Shown here one piece after another: positions 1 to 8,800 of a stretch of 42,521 nucleotides of DNA. Position numbers and translations under genes: made by a program. Below the pieces are notes generated by a model, which did no database searches, was not told the DNA's origin, and worked only from the letters and a program-made list of their open reading frames with translations. Source of the stretch: Streptomyces sp. CBMA29 (GTDB lineage Bacteria > Actinomycetota > Actinomycetes > Streptomycetales > Streptomycetaceae); contig NZ_MECL01000095.1 of assembly GCF_014596445.1 (NCBI RefSeq), positions 1-42,521 of the forward strand, written 5' to 3'. The stretch's first letter is position 1. Every line of letters begins with the position of its first letter.

Positions 1-7
1 GCGCGCG

Positions 8-36
8 GCCGGCCGGGGATCGCCTCCCCGGCCGGC
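8..36 (-). terminator. Hairpin downstream of the sugar-binding lipoprotein gene
   Basis: A perfect 12-bp inverted repeat (GCCGGCCGGGGA, a five-base loop, TCCCCGGCCGGC) lies 39 bases past the stop of the minus-strand lipoprotein gene. There is no T-run, so it could be a terminator or a 3' stabiliser that separates expression of the binding protein from permease genes further left, outside the window. Confidence 0.5.
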
Positions 37-74
37 GGCGGGCGTCCGCGTGAGCGTGGGACGGGGTGCGGTGG

Positions 75-1469
75 TCACTTGGACGTCGCCCAGAAGGAGT
101 TGTCGAGCTTGGCCATCGCCTTGCCGGTCTGGTCCACGCTCTTCTGCTTCAGCGGCGTCAGGTCGGCCAGCACCTCACCCATCGAGTCCTGGTCGTACGT
201 CGGCGGCCGGAAGGTGTTGTCGCTCGGGTCATAGGTGGTCTCCGGCGTGCCGACGAAGGTCTTCAGCATGTCGGCGAGCGTCGGGCCCATCACCGAGGCG
301 GCGTCCGCGCCGAGTTCGGTGGCGGGCACGTCGGTGGCGTCCTTGGCGAACTTCGAGGCGATGTCGGGCCGCGCCAGGAACTTCATCCACTTCGCGGCGT
401 TGTCCGGGTGCTTGCTGGTGGAGGTGACCGTCAGACCGGTGAGCGCCAGCGGGCCGAGCGCCCGGTCGGGCACCGCGCCGTCGCTCGGCGAGGGCAGGCC
501 GAAGGCCATCACGTCGTCGGGGTTCATGCCGTTCTGCTGGAGGAAGGCCAGCGTGAAGGTGCCGCCGATGTCGAAGGCCGACTTGCCCTGGGCGAACGCC
601 TGGTCGGCCGCGTCGATGTCGAGGGTCTGGGTGCCGGGCATCCAGTACGGCTGGAGCCCCGCGTACTGGGTGAGGACCTTGGTGCCGTCGGCGGAGGAGA
701 AGTCCGCGGAGGCGTCCTTGCCGAACAGCGCCTGGTACTTCTCCTTGCCCAACTGGGCGAAGGCCAGCGGCTGGAGGACCCAGGTCAGACCGGTCGCCTT
801 GACCTTCAGACCGAGGCTGACCCCGCCGTTCTTCGGGTCCTTGGTGGTGGTGGCCTTCAGGTCGGCCAGGAACTCGTCCCAGTTCGCGGGGGCCTTGGTG
901 ATCCCGGCGGCGGCCAGCATCTTCTTGTTGGCCATGACGATGCCGAAGGTCCCGGAGGTGAAGGGCACGCTGAAACGCTGGCCCTTGCTCACGCCGTGCG
1001 TCTTGGAGTCGGCGGGCTTGGACTCGGTGTACTTCGCGTCCGTGACGGTGCCCGAGATCTGGACGCCCTTCTGGTACAGGCCGCTCCAGGCGGCGTCGAC
1101 GTCGCCCGCGATGTCCTTGGCTATGCCGGTGGCGCCGAGCACCAGGTCCTCGCCGTCGGAGTGGGTCTCCAGCACATCGGGCAGGTCGTGGGTCTTGGCG
1201 GCGGCCTGCACCTTGGTGGTGTACGCGTCGTCCGGTCCGTACGCCTCGACCTTGACGGTGATGCCGGTCTGCTTCGTGAACTCGGCCGCCGCGTTGCGCA
1301 GTCCGGCGACGTGCGACTGCTTGAAGGTCCACATCTCCAGCGACGTGCTGTCCCCCGATCCGGACGAGCCGCCGCCGCAGGCGGCCAGCGGGCTCAGCGA
1401 GAGGACGGTGGCCACAGCGGCTGCGGCGAGTCTCGTCTTCGGGGTAAAACGTGCGAATGGTGTGTTCAT
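75..1469 (-). CDS. ABC transporter sugar-binding lipoprotein
   Basis: This is a 464-residue extracellular solute-binding protein (family 1, carbohydrate type) that would capture a sugar at the outer membrane face and deliver it to an ABC importer. The N-terminus has basic residues, a hydrophobic stretch and a lipobox LAAC with the lipidated cysteine at residue 31, followed by a Gly/Ser linker. The mature part has typical features such as the early LEMWTFKQSH segment and TKQTGITVKVEAYGPDDAYTTKV. The ATG start is preceded by AGGTAGGGG. It is divergent from an IclR regulator gene, and its promoter carries a palindrome shared with the GH3 gene. No permease genes are visible; in this orientation they would lie left of the window, or the protein may work with a remote importer. 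The substrate is unknown; neighbours suggest a plant or microbial glycoside. Confidence 0.93.
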   Translation of the reverse strand: MNTPFARFTPKTRLAAAAVATVLSLSPLAACGGGSSGSGDSTSLEMWTFKQSHVAGLRNAAAEFTKQTGITVKVEAYGPDDAYTTKVQAAAKTHDLPDVLETHSDGEDLVLGATGIAKDIAGDVDAAWSGLYQKGVQISGTVTDAKYTESKPADSKTHGVSKGQRFSVPFTSGTFGIVMANKKMLAAAGITKAPANWDEFLADLKATTTKDPKNGGVSLGLKVKATGLTWVLQPLAFAQLGKEKYQALFGKDASADFSSADGTKVLTQYAGLQPYWMPGTQTLDIDAADQAFAQGKSAFDIGGTFTLAFLQQNGMNPDDVMAFGLPSPSDGAVPDRALGPLALTGLTVTSTSKHPDNAAKWMKFLARPDIASKFAKDATDVPATELGADAASVMGPTLADMLKTFVGTPETTYDPSDNTFRPPTYDQDSMGEVLADLTPLKQKSVDQTGKAMAKLDNSFWATSK

Positions 1470-1516
1470 GGCCCCTACCTAGGATTCGACCGTTCAGAAG
1501 ACCGAATGACGTTGGA

Positions 1517-1546
1517 GTGACTGAACTTAGGGTCGTGTTTGATATA
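1517..1546 (+). promoter_or_regulatory. Candidate promoter of the IclR regulator
   Basis: GTGACT at 1517-1522 and GATATA at 1541-1546 are separated by 18 bases. Initiation would fall near 1553, inside the shared palindrome and just before the ATG at 1567. The minus-strand lipoprotein promoter overlaps it, so one bound protein could affect both genes. Confidence 0.35.
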
Positions 1547-1553
1547 GCGTCAA
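1525..1553 (-). promoter_or_regulatory. Promoter of the sugar-binding lipoprotein
   Basis: On the minus strand, TTGACG (1553-1548) is followed after 17 bases by CTAAGT (1530-1525), a good housekeeping-sigma match. It leaves a leader of about 50 bases. The -35 box lies inside the operator-like palindrome at 1537-1558, so repression by occlusion is plausible. Confidence 0.5.
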
Positions 1554-1558
1554 GACGC
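1537..1558. promoter_or_regulatory. Operator-like palindrome, lipoprotein/IclR intergenic region
   Basis: On the minus strand positions 1556-1537 read GTCTTGACGCTATATCAAAC, matching 16 of 20 bases of GTCTTGACGCTGCGTCAAAG upstream of the GH3 gene at 11524-11543. GCGTC-AA-GACGC (1547-1558) is also a local inverted repeat. The site covers the lipoprotein -35 box. Which of the three regulators in the island binds it cannot be told from sequence. Confidence 0.55.
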
Positions 1559-1566
1559 ACGCCGCG

Positions 1567-2421
1567 ATGGGAGTGGGCACTCTTATGCGTCGTGCATCGG
1601 CGGCGGGGAGCGGAGGATCGGTGGAATCGGTGGAATCGGTGGCACAAGCGGCGCGCGGGCGGAAGCCCGAAGAGGTGAAGTCCGCAGCTCGGGTGCTGGA
1701 AGTGCTCGAACTGCTCGGCGCGGACGGCGCCCGGCTCTCGCTGGCGGAGATGGCGACGGCGATGGCGGTGCCGAAGAGCAGCCTGCACGCCATCCTGCGC
1801 ACGATGCAGGCGCGCCGGTGGGTGGATCTCGACCCTTCGGGGACGCGTTACAGCCTCGGTCTCAAGGCGCTGTTGACGGGCACCGCCTACCTGGAGGGCG
1901 ACGACGTCACCAGCCTGGCGGGGCCGGTGCTCGACGCGCTGGCCGAGGAGACCGGCGAGGCCGTGCACCTGGGCAGGCTCGACGGTACGCACGTCGTCTA
2001 CCTGGCCAAACGCGAGTCGCGGCACGCGCTGCGGATGTACTCCGCGGTCGGTCGCAGGCTCCCCGCGCACGCCACGGCGCTCGGCAAGGCGGTGCTCTCG
2101 CAGTACGACCACGCCGAGGTGCAGCGGCGGCTGGACTGGCCGCTGGAGCGGATGACCCCGACCACGGTGGTCGACCCCGACGCGTTCCTGGCCCAGTTGG
2201 CCGAGGCGCGACTGCGCGGCTGGGCGGCCGACGACGGCGAGAATTCCGTCGACATCCGCTGCGTCGCGGTCGCGCTCGGCGGCGGCCAGGGGGAGGACGC
2301 GATCAGTTGCTCGGCGCCCAAGAGCCGGATGGACGACGCGCGGGTCGAGGAGGTCGCGCAGGCGGTCACCGAGGCCGCGCAGTCGCTGAGCACCCTGCTC
2401 AAACGGCTGGGCCAGCACTGA
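1567..2421 (+). CDS. IclR-family transcriptional regulator
   Basis: The protein has 284 residues from the ATG at 1567. A winged-helix domain runs from about residue 38 to 105 (KSAARVLEVLELL, with recognition helix region MATAMAVPKSSLHAIL). An IclR effector-binding domain follows, with typical segments LAEETGEAVHLGRLDGTHVVYLAKRES and LPAHATALGKAVLS. The start is uncertain: neither ATG 1567 nor ATG 1585 has a well-spaced ribosome site, and the family core begins around residue 37. It is divergent from the sugar-binding lipoprotein and upstream of a sugar-acid catabolic operon, so it probably senses a catabolite and controls one or both. The C-terminal region is slightly unusual: DIRCVAVALGGG and ISCSAP stand where family members usually have RCIAAPV and AISVSGP. 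Confidence 0.93.
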   Translation: MGVGTLMRRASAAGSGGSVESVESVAQAARGRKPEEVKSAARVLEVLELLGADGARLSLAEMATAMAVPKSSLHAILRTMQARRWVDLDPSGTRYSLGLKALLTGTAYLEGDDVTSLAGPVLDALAEETGEAVHLGRLDGTHVVYLAKRESRHALRMYSAVGRRLPAHATALGKAVLSQYDHAEVQRRLDWPLERMTPTTVVDPDAFLAQLAEARLRGWAADDGENSVDIRCVAVALGGGQGEDAISCSAPKSRMDDARVEEVAQAVTEAAQSLSTLLKRLGQH

Positions 2422-2437
2422 CGGACCGTCCGGTCCG
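2422..2437 (+). terminator. Weak hairpin after the IclR gene
   Basis: CGGACC, four bases and GGTCCG begin one base after the IclR stop codon. The stem is only 6 bp and has no T-run, so it is at best a weak terminator. Confidence 0.25.
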
Positions 2438-2494
2438 CGGGGGCGGGCCGACCCCTTGTGTGTCCCGCGTGGCCGGGGTTACCGTCGTTGCGAG

Positions 2495-2515
2495 TTTGTC
2501 AAAGTCGTTGACAAA
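2495..2515. promoter_or_regulatory. Operator-like inverted repeat before the sugar-acid operon
   Basis: TTTGTCAA and TTGACAAA, perfect 8-base arms, flank AGTCG. The right arm contains the -35 box of the operon promoter, the layout expected for a repressor site. The TTGAC core recalls the other palindromes of the island, but the spacing differs, so a different regulator (perhaps the adjacent IclR protein) may bind. Confidence 0.55.
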
Positions 2516-2537
2516 ATCGGAATGTCCTCTCTACGTT
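2508..2537 (+). promoter_or_regulatory. Promoter of the dehydratase-ThuA-dehydrogenase operon
   Basis: A perfect -35 TTGACA (2508-2513) is followed after 18 bases by TACGTT (2532-2537). Transcription would start near 2545, about 40 bases before the ATG at 2582. Confidence 0.5.
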
Positions 2538-2581
2538 CGGATACCGGTACGTCATTCCGCTACCTGTACGTGGGAGTTCGT

Positions 2582-3868
2582 ATGGCATTGCCTGATGCCG
2601 GCCCCGCACCGCTCGCCCCGGCCCCCTGGGTCGACGAGCGCGGCGCCAAGATCCGCATCACGGCCGTTCGCACCTTTCTGACCGCCCCCCACGGGTGCCC
2701 CCATCTCATCGTCCGCGTCGAGACCGGCGAACCGGGGCTCTACGGCCTCGGCTGCGCCAGCGATCCCCAGCGCACGCTGGCCGTCCGCTCGGTGCTCGAC
2801 GACTACCTTGCCCCGCTGCTGACCGGGCGGGACCCCGACGACATCGAGGACATCCACCGGCTGGTCCTCAACAGCGCCTACTGGCGCGGCGGTTCGGTCA
2901 CCGGCAACGCGCTCGGCGGCATCGACGTCGCCCTGTGGGACCTCAAGGCCAAGCGCCTCGGCGCACCCCTGCACTCGCTCTTCGGTGGCAAGGTCCGGGC
3001 CTTCGCCGAGGCGTACACGCACGTCGACGGCCGCGACGCCGCCGAGATCGCCGACAAGGTCCAGGCCGCGAGGGAACGCGGCTACCGGCACGTCCGGATC
3101 CAGGCCGCCGTGCCGGGCGCCGACACCTACGGCGCCTCCGGCGGCGGCACCGCGGACGCCGACGCGGTACGCGAGCGGCGCGCGCCCTGGGACAGCGCGG
3201 GCTATCTGCGGTACGTGCCGGGTGTGCTCACCCGCGTGCGCGAACTCGTCGGCGACGACGTCGAGTTGCTGCACGACGTGCACGAACGGCTCGACCCCCG
3301 GCAGGCCAGGGACTTCCTGCGCAGAGTCGAGGACGCGGGACTGTACTTCGTGGAGGATCTGCTCGCGCCCGAGGACGCCCGGCACTTCAAGCGGCTGCAC
3401 GACGCCTCGCCCGTACCGCTCGCGGTCGGCGAACTCTTCCACGACACCGCCCAGTTCACCGCCCTGCTGGACGGCCCCGACATCGACTTCGCCCGGATCC
3501 GCGTCCCCACCCTCGGCGGCCTGACCCCCGCACGCAAGATCGCGGCCTTCTGCGAACTGCGCGGCGTCCGGCTCGCGCCGCACGGCCCCGCCGACGTCAG
3601 CCCGGTCGCCCAGGCCGCCACCTTGGCCATGGACATCTCCAGCCACGCCTTCGGCGTCCAGGAGGCCGCGGTCTTCAGGCCGCCGGTCCACGAGGTGTTC
3701 CCCGGCACGGTCACCGCGACCGCGGGCGGCCTCGTACCCCGTGACACCCCGGGCCACGGAGTGGACTTCGACGAGGCCGCCGCCCGCCGTCACCCCGTGC
3801 CCGAACCTCTGGCCCACGACCGCTGGGCCCTGCTGCGCAACACCGATGGGAGCGTGCAACGCCCGTGA
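2582..3868 (+). CDS. Enolase-superfamily sugar-acid dehydratase (ManD/RspA-like)
   Basis: The protein has 428 residues, normal for D-mannonate dehydratase/RspA proteins of the mandelate racemase superfamily, which convert D-mannonate or related acid sugars to 2-keto-3-deoxy acids with Mg2+. Visible family signatures are the metal ligands D232 (in HDVHERLDP), E258 (FVEDL) and E284 (VGELF). Also present are H234 two residues after D232, the H334-x3-D338 pair in APHGPAD, and a late E361 in FGVQE, the pattern I recall for ManD. The start is set at ATG 2582, behind GGGAG, rather than at an upstream GTG whose N-terminus looks non-coding. Its stop overlaps the next GTG by four bases (GTGA), so translation is coupled to the ThuA-like gene. 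Exact substrate is uncertain because many family members have low or no activity on mannonate. Confidence 0.9.
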   Translation: MALPDAGPAPLAPAPWVDERGAKIRITAVRTFLTAPHGCPHLIVRVETGEPGLYGLGCASDPQRTLAVRSVLDDYLAPLLTGRDPDDIEDIHRLVLNSAYWRGGSVTGNALGGIDVALWDLKAKRLGAPLHSLFGGKVRAFAEAYTHVDGRDAAEIADKVQAARERGYRHVRIQAAVPGADTYGASGGGTADADAVRERRAPWDSAGYLRYVPGVLTRVRELVGDDVELLHDVHERLDPRQARDFLRRVEDAGLYFVEDLLAPEDARHFKRLHDASPVPLAVGELFHDTAQFTALLDGPDIDFARIRVPTLGGLTPARKIAAFCELRGVRLAPHGPADVSPVAQAATLAMDISSHAFGVQEAAVFRPPVHEVFPGTVTATAGGLVPRDTPGHGVDFDEAAARRHPVPEPLAHDRWALLRNTDGSVQRP

Positions 3869-4584
3869 CGAATCCGATCAGAGCCGGTGAACCCGGAGCG
3901 GGAACCGACCAGGACGGGGGCGGCCGGGAGCGGTCCGCACGAAGGGCGTTGGTGGTACGCGGCGGCTGGGAGGGCCACGCGCCGGTCGCGATCACCGACC
4001 TCTTCCTGCCCTTCCTCAAGGACGAGGGCTTCACCGTCGAGACCGCGCAGTCGCTCGACGTCTACGCCGACCGGGAGCTGATGGCCGCCACCGACCTCGT
4101 CGTCCAGTGCTGGACGATGGGCGAGATCAGCGGCGAGCAGACCAGGGGCCTGGCCGAGGCGGTCAGGGCGGGCACCGGCTTCGCGGGCTGGCACGGCGGG
4201 ATCGTCGACTCCTTCCGCGGCGACGTCGACTACCAGTTCCTGACCGGCGGTCAGTTCCTCATGCACCCGGCGGGGTTCCTCGACTACCGGGTCCATGTGC
4301 GCCCCGAGCGCGCCGACCACCCGGTGATCGCCGGGATCGGCGACTTCGACGTGCACACCGAGCAGTACTGGCTGGCCACCGATCCCGACATCGACGTGCT
4401 GGCCACCACGGCCTTCCCGCCGGACGGCGAGCGCGCGCACCCGGTCGTGATGCCCGTGGTGTGGACCAGGAAGCAGGGCGCGGGACGGGTGTTCGTGTCC
4501 GCCATCGGGCACAAGGCCGACGACTTCGACGTGCCCGAGGTGCGGGCGCTGACCGAGAGGGGACTGCTGTGGGCGAGCCGTTGA
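3865..4584 (+). CDS. ThuA-like domain protein
   Basis: A 239-residue protein with the ThuA fold (glutamine-amidotransferase-like) from about residue 27: RALVVRGGWEGHAP, DLVVQCWTMGEIS, GTGFAGWHGGIVDSF, GHKADDFDVPEV. ThuA of Sinorhizobium belongs to trehalose/disaccharide use together with the Gfo/Idh oxidoreductase ThuB, and here too a Gfo/Idh gene follows directly. The biochemical role of ThuA is not firmly settled; a function in processing 3-keto-sugars is inference. The GTG start overlaps the TGA of the dehydratase, and the 3' end overlaps the next gene by 16 bases, so all three genes form one operon. The first 26 residues are rich in Gly, Arg and Glu and look disordered. Confidence 0.88.
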   Translation: MTNPIRAGEPGAGTDQDGGGRERSARRALVVRGGWEGHAPVAITDLFLPFLKDEGFTVETAQSLDVYADRELMAATDLVVQCWTMGEISGEQTRGLAEAVRAGTGFAGWHGGIVDSFRGDVDYQFLTGGQFLMHPAGFLDYRVHVRPERADHPVIAGIGDFDVHTEQYWLATDPDIDVLATTAFPPDGERAHPVVMPVVWTRKQGAGRVFVSAIGHKADDFDVPEVRALTERGLLWASR

Positions 4585-5651
4585 GGATCGGCATGGTCGG
4601 CGCGGGCAAGATCAGCGGCCAGTACCTGGACACCATCGCCGGGCTCGAAGGGCTGCGGCTGACCGCCGTCACCGACCTCGACCCCGGCCGGGCCAAGGAG
4701 GCCGCCGAGCGCGCGGGCGCCGAAGTGGCGTCGAGCGTCGCGGAGTTGGTGGCGCGCGACGACGTGGACGCCGTACTGAACCTCACCGTCCCCGCCGTGC
4801 ACGCCGAAGTGGCGCTGGCCGCCGTCGCCGCGGGCAAGCACGTCTACGGCGAGAAGCCGCTCGCCGCCACCCGCGAGGAGGCCGCCGCCGTGCTCGCCGC
4901 CGCCCGCGCCGCGGGCGTCCGGGTCGGCAGCGCGCCCGACACCGTACTCGGCACCGGCACCCAGACCGCCCGCAAGGCGGTGGACGACGGGCTGATCGGC
5001 ACGCCCGTCGCCGCGACCGCCTTCATGACCACCGCGGGACACGAAGCCTGGCACCCGGACCCGGAGTTCTACTACCGGCCCGGCGGCGGCCCGCTGCTCG
5101 ACATGGGCCCGTACTACCTGTCCGCGCTGGTCCATCTGCTGGGCCCGGTCGTCAAGGTCACCGGCGCCGTCGCCACCCCGCGCGCCGAACGCGCCGTCGG
5201 CAGCGGCCCGCGCGCCGGAGCGCGCTTCCCCGTCGAGGTCGACACCCATGTCACCGGCGTCCTCCAGCACGAAGGCGGCGCCCTCACGACGCTGATCATG
5301 AGCTTCGACATCCACGCCGCCCGGCTGCCGCGGATCGAGGTGTACGGCACCGAGGGCTCGCTGTCCGTCCCCGACCCCAACGGCTTCGACGGCCGGGTCG
5401 AGTTGTTCACCGACGGTACGTGGCAGCCGCTGCCGGTCTCGGCCGGATACCGCGGCGCGGGGCGCGGCACCGGCCTCGCGGACCTCGCCGCCGCCGTCGC
5501 CGCCGGACGCCCGCACCTGGCGTCGGCCGAACTCGCCCAGCACGTACTGGACGTGATGCTGACACTGCTGGACGCCGCGCACGACGGGACGGCGCTGCCG
5601 GTCACCAGCGGCTGCGAACGGCCGGCGCGGGTGGATTCCGTGACACCGTAA
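4569..5651 (+). CDS. Gfo/Idh/MocA-family oxidoreductase (ThuB-like position)
   Basis: A 360-residue NAD(P)-dependent sugar dehydrogenase. The N-terminal Rossmann motif GMVGAGKIS is at residues 8-16 and the EKP motif at 95-97. GTG 4569 is chosen because it is preceded by GAGAGGGGA and lies just inside the end of the ThuA gene. The usual D-x-G-x-H-x-x-D active-site stretch reads D178-M-G-P-Y182-Y-L-S185, so the common His and second Asp are Tyr and Ser. I recall a Gfo/Idh subgroup with the DMGPYYL form, so this is probably a natural variant rather than decay. Next to ThuA it resembles the thuA-thuB pairing, in which the dehydrogenase makes 3-keto-disaccharides. It is the last gene of the operon, 10 bases before a strong terminator. 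Confidence 0.92.
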   Translation: MGEPLRIGMVGAGKISGQYLDTIAGLEGLRLTAVTDLDPGRAKEAAERAGAEVASSVAELVARDDVDAVLNLTVPAVHAEVALAAVAAGKHVYGEKPLAATREEAAAVLAAARAAGVRVGSAPDTVLGTGTQTARKAVDDGLIGTPVAATAFMTTAGHEAWHPDPEFYYRPGGGPLLDMGPYYLSALVHLLGPVVKVTGAVATPRAERAVGSGPRAGARFPVEVDTHVTGVLQHEGGALTTLIMSFDIHAARLPRIEVYGTEGSLSVPDPNGFDGRVELFTDGTWQPLPVSAGYRGAGRGTGLADLAAAVAAGRPHLASAELAQHVLDVMLTLLDAAHDGTALPVTSGCERPARVDSVTP

Positions 5652-5661
5652 TTCCCTCGCG

Positions 5662-5699
5662 GGCGGCAGGAAGGGCCACGGCCCTTCCTGCCGCCTTTT
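5662..5699 (+). terminator. Intrinsic terminator of the sugar-acid operon
   Basis: A perfect 15-bp stem (GGCGGCAGGAAGGGC / GCCCTTCCTGCCGCC) with a short loop is followed by TTTT. This is the clearest intrinsic terminator in the window. Confidence 0.88.
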
Positions 5700-5775
5700 G
5701 CCGTTCCCGATGTCAGGCGAATTAACTGACAGCTGACTCCCTTTTCGGTTCCAAATTAGCCTGACAATTTGATAG

Positions 5776-5795
5776 TCGCAGGTCACCACCTGCGA
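5776..5795. repeat. Inverted repeat upstream of the GH38 gene
   Basis: TCGCAGGT, CACC, ACCTGCGA: perfect 8-base arms 23 bases upstream of the GH38 -35 box. It could be an operator, an RNA hairpin, or part of the leader of a lost gene (see the vestigial start at 5811). Confidence 0.45.
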
Positions 5796-5810
5796 GAAGA
5801 AGGAATTCGC

Positions 5811-5822
5811 GTGAAGCGTTGA
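5811..5822 (+). other. Vestigial translation start (three codons)
   Basis: GTG AAG CGT TGA follows a good ribosome-binding site (AGAAGGA, 10 bases upstream). It looks like the first codons of a gene, perhaps an exported protein beginning Met-Lys-Arg, cut off by a deletion or joined to other DNA. It may instead be a chance stop. Confidence 0.25.
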
Positions 5823-5847
5823 CTTGATAACACACATAGTTTTACAT
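5819..5847 (+). promoter_or_regulatory. Promoter of the GH38-ROK transcription unit
   Basis: TTGACT (5819-5824), a 17-base spacer and TTACAT (5842-5847) form a good housekeeping promoter 32 bases before the ATG at 5880. Confidence 0.6.
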
Positions 5848-5879
5848 GGCGGTTACTGGCTGGACAGGAAGGGCTGCCG

Positions 5880-8800
5880 ATGCATGACCGGATGAAGTCC
5901 GGCGAAGAGCGCATAGCCGCATTCCTCGCCGAACGGCTGCGCCCCGCGCTCTACCCGCAGAAGCTGCCCATGGACGTCGGCGCCTGGCACATCGCGGGCG
6001 AGCCCGTCCCCGCGGAGGTCGCGCTGCGCGCGGACTACGCGCCGTTCGCCGTCGGCGAGGCGTGGGGGCGCCCCTGGGCGACCACCTGGTTCAGCGTCCA
6101 CGCCACCGTGCCGGAGCGCTGGGCGGGGCGGCGGGTCGAGGCGCTGTTCGACCTCGGCTCGGGACCCGGCGACAGGACCTGGACGGGAGCCGGGGGCGGG
6201 GACGGGACCGGGGACGGGACCGGGGCGGGGGCCTTCGTCGGCCCGGCCGAGGGCCTGGTGCACGACGCGCACGGCATCCCGCTCCAGGGCCTGCGCCCCG
6301 GCCTCGGCGCCGTCCTGATCGCCGGGTCCGCCACCGGCGGCTCGTCCGTACGGCTGCTGGTCGAGGCCGCCGCCAACCCGCACATCGCGGCGGGCAGCGG
6401 CGCGGGCACCCGCTACGGCGACCCGGCCACCGCGGGCGACACCCTCCTGTACCGGCTGCGCCGCGCCGACCTCGCCGTGCGCGACGAGGACGTCTGGCAG
6501 CTCATCCACGACGTGCACACCCTCGAAGGGCTGATGCGCGCCCTGCCCGAACAGCAGCCGCGCAGGCACGAGATCCGGCTCGCGCTGGAACGCGCCCTGG
6601 ACGCCGTCGATCCGCGGGCCGTCGGCCGCACCGCCGGATACGCCCGTACGCTGCTGACCGGCGTGCTCGCCCGGCGCGCCCACGAGTCCGCGCACACCGT
6701 GACCGCCGTCGGCCACGCGCACACCGGCTCCGCCCGGCTGTGGCCGGTGCGTGAGACGGTCCGCAAGTGCGCCCGCGCCTTCAGCACGATGGCCGCGCTC
6801 GCCGACGAGTACCCCGAACTGGTCGTCGCCGCCTCCAGCGCGCAGCACTACGCCTGGATGAAGGACCACCAGCCGCATGTCTTCGAGCGGATCCGCAAGG
6901 CGGTCGCGGACGGCAACTGGGCGCCGGTCGGCGGTATGTGGGTGGAGGCCGACACCGAACTGCCCGGCGGCGAGGCGCTGGTGCGCCAGCTCGTGCACGG
7001 ACGGCGGTTCTTCCGCGATGAGTTGGGCACCGAGACCGACGGTGTGTGGCTGCCCGGTGCCTCCGGCGCGTCCGCGGCCTTCCCGCAGCTCGCCGCGCTC
7101 GCGGGCGCCCGCTGGTTCCTCGGCCGCCGCCCGGAACCCGGCCGCGGCTCCGCGCTGCCGCACCACACCTTCCGCTGGGAGGGCCTGGACGGCACGAGGC
7201 TCTTCGCGCACCTCGCTCCGGCCGGGACCGACAGCGATCACGGAACCGAGGGCCAGGCGCTGACCGGCGGCGATCTCGTACGGTCCGTGGACGGCTTCGC
7301 CGACAAGGGCCACGCGACCCGCTCCCTGCTGCCCTTCGGCCGCGGCGACGGCGGCCCCGACCGGTCGATGCTGGAGCGCGCCCGCCGCCTGGCCGACCTC
7401 GACGGCGCGCCGCGCGTCGCCCTCGGCGCCCCGGCCCGCTTCTTCCGCGACGCCCAGGCCGAGTATCCGGCCGCCCCCGTCTGGCGCGGCGAGCTCGACC
7501 TCGCGCCGCACCTGGGCACGTACACCAGTCAGGCCCGCACCAAGCGCGGCAACCGGCGCAGCGAGGCGCTGCTGCACGAGGCCGAGCTGTGGTCGGCGAC
7601 CGCCGCCGTACGGCACGCGATCCCGTACCCCTACGAGGAGTTGGAGCGGCTGTGGAAGAAGGTGCTGCTCCAGCAGTGCCACGACATCCTGCCCGGCACG
7701 TCGATCGCCTGGGCGCACGAGGAGGCCGAGCAGACCCACCGGGACGTGACGCGCAGGCTGGAACGGCTGATCCGGCGGGCGGTCGGTGACCCGGACGGCG
7801 CGACCGTGCTCAACGCGGGGCCGCGGGCCCGCCGCGAGGTCGTCGTCCTCGCACCGGAGGACGGCCCGGCACCCGGCACGCTTCAGACCGGCACGCTTCA
7901 GACCGGCACTTTTCCTACCGGCGCCGCACAGCCCGGTACCGCACAATCCGGTACCGCTCAGCCCCTGTCCGACGGCCGGTTCGCGGTCCTCGCGCAGGCC
8001 CCGGCGCACGGCTCGGGCCCCGCGGGCATCGCGCTCGGCGACCTCGCGCCGGTCACCGTGACGGCGGGCTCGGACGGCGGCCACGTCCTGGACAACGGGC
8101 TGCTGCGGATACGGGTCGACGCGGCCGGTCTGGTGCGGTCCGCCGCCGACCTCGGCGCCGGACGCGAGGCCATCGCGCCCGGCGCGGCGGGCAATCTGCT
8201 CCAACTGCACCGCGACGAGCCAGGCGGGTGGAGCGCGGCGCGCTACGCCCCGGCGGCCGGGTCCCGCGATCTGGACCGGGCCGACCAGGTGGAGGTCACC
8301 GCCGCGGGACCGCTGCTGGCCCGGCTGCGGATACTGCGCGGCACCGGACGCTCCACCGTGGTGCAGGAGTTGACGCTCACCGCGGGCAGCCACGCGCTGA
8401 CCGTCGACACCGAGGTCGACTGGCGCGAGCAGGACACCGTGCTCAAGGCCGCCTGGCCGCTGGACGTACACGCCGAACACAGCCGCGCGGAAACGCAGTT
8501 CGGCCACGTCGCGCGCCCCACCCACGAGAACACCGACGGGGACGCGGCCCGCCAGGAGTCGGTCGCGCACCGCTGGATCCACGTCGGCGAGCACGGCTGG
8601 GGCGTCGCGCTCGCAGGGGACTCGACGTACGGCTACGACGTGACACGGCACACCCGTGCGGACGGCGGCACCACCACCGTCGTGCGCAGCACACTGCTGC
8701 GTGCCCCGCGCAGCCCCGACCCGCACGCCGACCGCGGACTCCAGCGCTTCCGGCACCGGCTGCGGCCCGGCGCCGACGTGGACGACGCCATCTGCGAGGG

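Noticed and set aside
229..2418. Very long minus-strand frame across the lipoprotein and IclR genes
   Set aside because: A GC-rich shadow frame: Arg/Gly/Ala-rich with no domain, lying opposite or out of frame to two well-supported genes. The same applies to long antisense frames at 9127-11466, 37816-39804 and 40099-42501.
2456..2581. Upstream extension of the sugar-acid dehydratase
   Set aside because: The 42 extra residues cover the promoter and operator. ATG 2582 has GGGAG and starts at the usual family N-terminus.
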